Shown in pieces: positions 43,087 to 64,000 of a stretch of 64,000 bases of DNA. The position numbers and the translations under genes were made by a program. This DNA is from Enoplosus armatus (Eukaryota; Chordata; Actinopteri; Centrarchiformes; Enoplosidae). Below the pieces are notes generated by a model. The model was not told where the DNA came from, made no database searches, and saw only the letters and a program-made list of their open reading frames with translations. Position 1 is the stretch's first letter, and each line of letters starts with the position of its first letter. The stretch lies in assembly GCF_043641665.1 (NCBI RefSeq), contig NC_092193.1, positions 12,905,501-12,969,500 of the forward strand, in the 5' to 3' direction.

Positions 43087-43106
43087 CCCCCCCCCCCCCC
43101 CCCCCC
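43087..43106. repeat. Run of 20 C
   Basis: A C20 homopolymer followed by TCCTCCTCCTCCCC, 36 bp before the promoter Gli-type site. It could form an i-motif, or a G-quadruplex on the - strand. Its length may also be a sequencing estimate. Confidence 0.9.
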
Positions 43107-43142
43107 TCCTCCTCCTCCCCTCCAGCCCAGGCAGCAGCAGCC

Positions 43143-43151
43143 TGGGTGGTC
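43143..43151 (+). promoter_or_regulatory. ptch2: Promoter-proximal Gli site (TGGGTGGTC)
   Basis: An exact Gli consensus 486 bp upstream of the ptch2 ATG and about 90 bp upstream of a CCAAT box. Patched genes are direct Hedgehog/Gli targets in flies and vertebrates, and the human PTCH1 promoter carries the same 9-mer. Position and identity together make this the best functional candidate of the four sites. Confidence 0.8.
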
Positions 43152-43159
43152 CCCCTCTC

Positions 43160-43636
43160 TCTCCACTTTGGTGAGCTGTTGCTTAGCAGCTAATAATAGG
43201 CGATGTTTGCAAAGTAATTTGCCTCTTCCTTGGCCAATGGGAGCCGGAGCACTTTTCCATCAAACCTCCCTTTTCAGGATTTGCCGAGAGGCGAACTTCT
43301 CCAAATGTTACCGCTACGGGATCGGAGTTAGACTTGACACGGACGGCTCAGACATAGGCTACTACTACTACTACTACAACTCGGCTACTACTCCTCTCTG
43401 AGACGTCGTTTCATGAACTATCGGGACGAATGAAGACTGAAGGATCTATACGGATTTCGGCGCATAATGTTGGGATGGAGTTTCGAGACTTGTTTGGCTC
43501 CAAGGAAGACTAGAAAACGTTCCTCCAACTTGTCGCCGGCGGTGCTGGATGCGCTCCCCTTCTATGTTGGATTATTGTCGCTTTTTCTGAACTTGCACCG
43601 ATTCTCTGTCGCTTCTCTGTCCCCTCTCTTTGGACT
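43160..43636 (+). promoter_or_regulatory. ptch2: ptch2 core promoter and 5' leader
   Basis: A CCAAT box (TTGGCCAATGG, CCAAT at 43234-43238) lies in a moderately CpG-rich stretch that becomes CpG-dense towards the ATG. Transcription probably starts around 43280-43340, but no TATA box or initiator decides it. The leader has at least three upstream ATGs (43413, 43430, 43467). Confidence 0.65.

Positions 43637-64000
<20,364 letters not shown>

Overview
The window is vertebrate nuclear DNA, almost certainly from a teleost fish. It has short coding exons with GT-AG introns, many long (TG)n/(CA)n tracts, and several kinds of dispersed AT-rich repeat. Two genes are recognisable, both on the + strand, and together they fill most of the window: eif2b3 (gamma subunit of translation initiation factor eIF2B) and ptch2 (Patched-type Hedgehog receptor). 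From memory, human EIF2B3 and PTCH2 are also adjacent and in the same order and orientation, so this looks like an old vertebrate linkage. It supports calling the Patched gene ptch2 rather than ptch1. An acanthomorph-type fish is a guess from gene size; the species cannot be named.

Layout. 1-1.85 kb: flanking DNA with no supported gene. 1.85-2.17 kb: probable promoter and non-coding exon 1 of eif2b3. 2.65-31.81 kb: eleven coding exons of eif2b3, which join in frame to a complete 454-residue protein, then a poly(A) signal at 31.96 kb. 32.0-43.1 kb: intergenic DNA with simple repeats, dispersed repeats and one perfect Gli-type site. 42.8-43.6 kb: ptch2 promoter and 5' leader, with a (TG)n tract, an alternating purine-pyrimidine stretch, a run of 20 C and a perfect Gli-type site. 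43.64-64.0 kb: the first seventeen coding exons of ptch2 (927 complete codons). The gene runs off the right edge.

Function. eIF2B-gamma works with eIF2B-epsilon in the catalytic part of the GDP-GTP exchange factor for eIF2. Ptch2 is a 12-pass RND-family membrane protein that restrains Smoothened and is itself induced by Hedgehog signalling through Gli factors. The ptch2 side carries four exact copies of the Gli core, while none was seen by eye in the eif2b3 half. There is no sign that the two genes act in one pathway; they are neighbours.

No new multi-gene system is visible. The points most worth a second look are regulatory: the Gli sites, a perfect p53-family-type palindrome in ptch2 intron 2, a Pbx-Meis decamer in intron 8, overlapping upstream ORFs in both leaders, and a promoter segment rich in non-B-DNA sequence. 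Exon boundaries were set by hand from splice motifs and reading-frame continuity. Sites found by eye may not be exhaustive.
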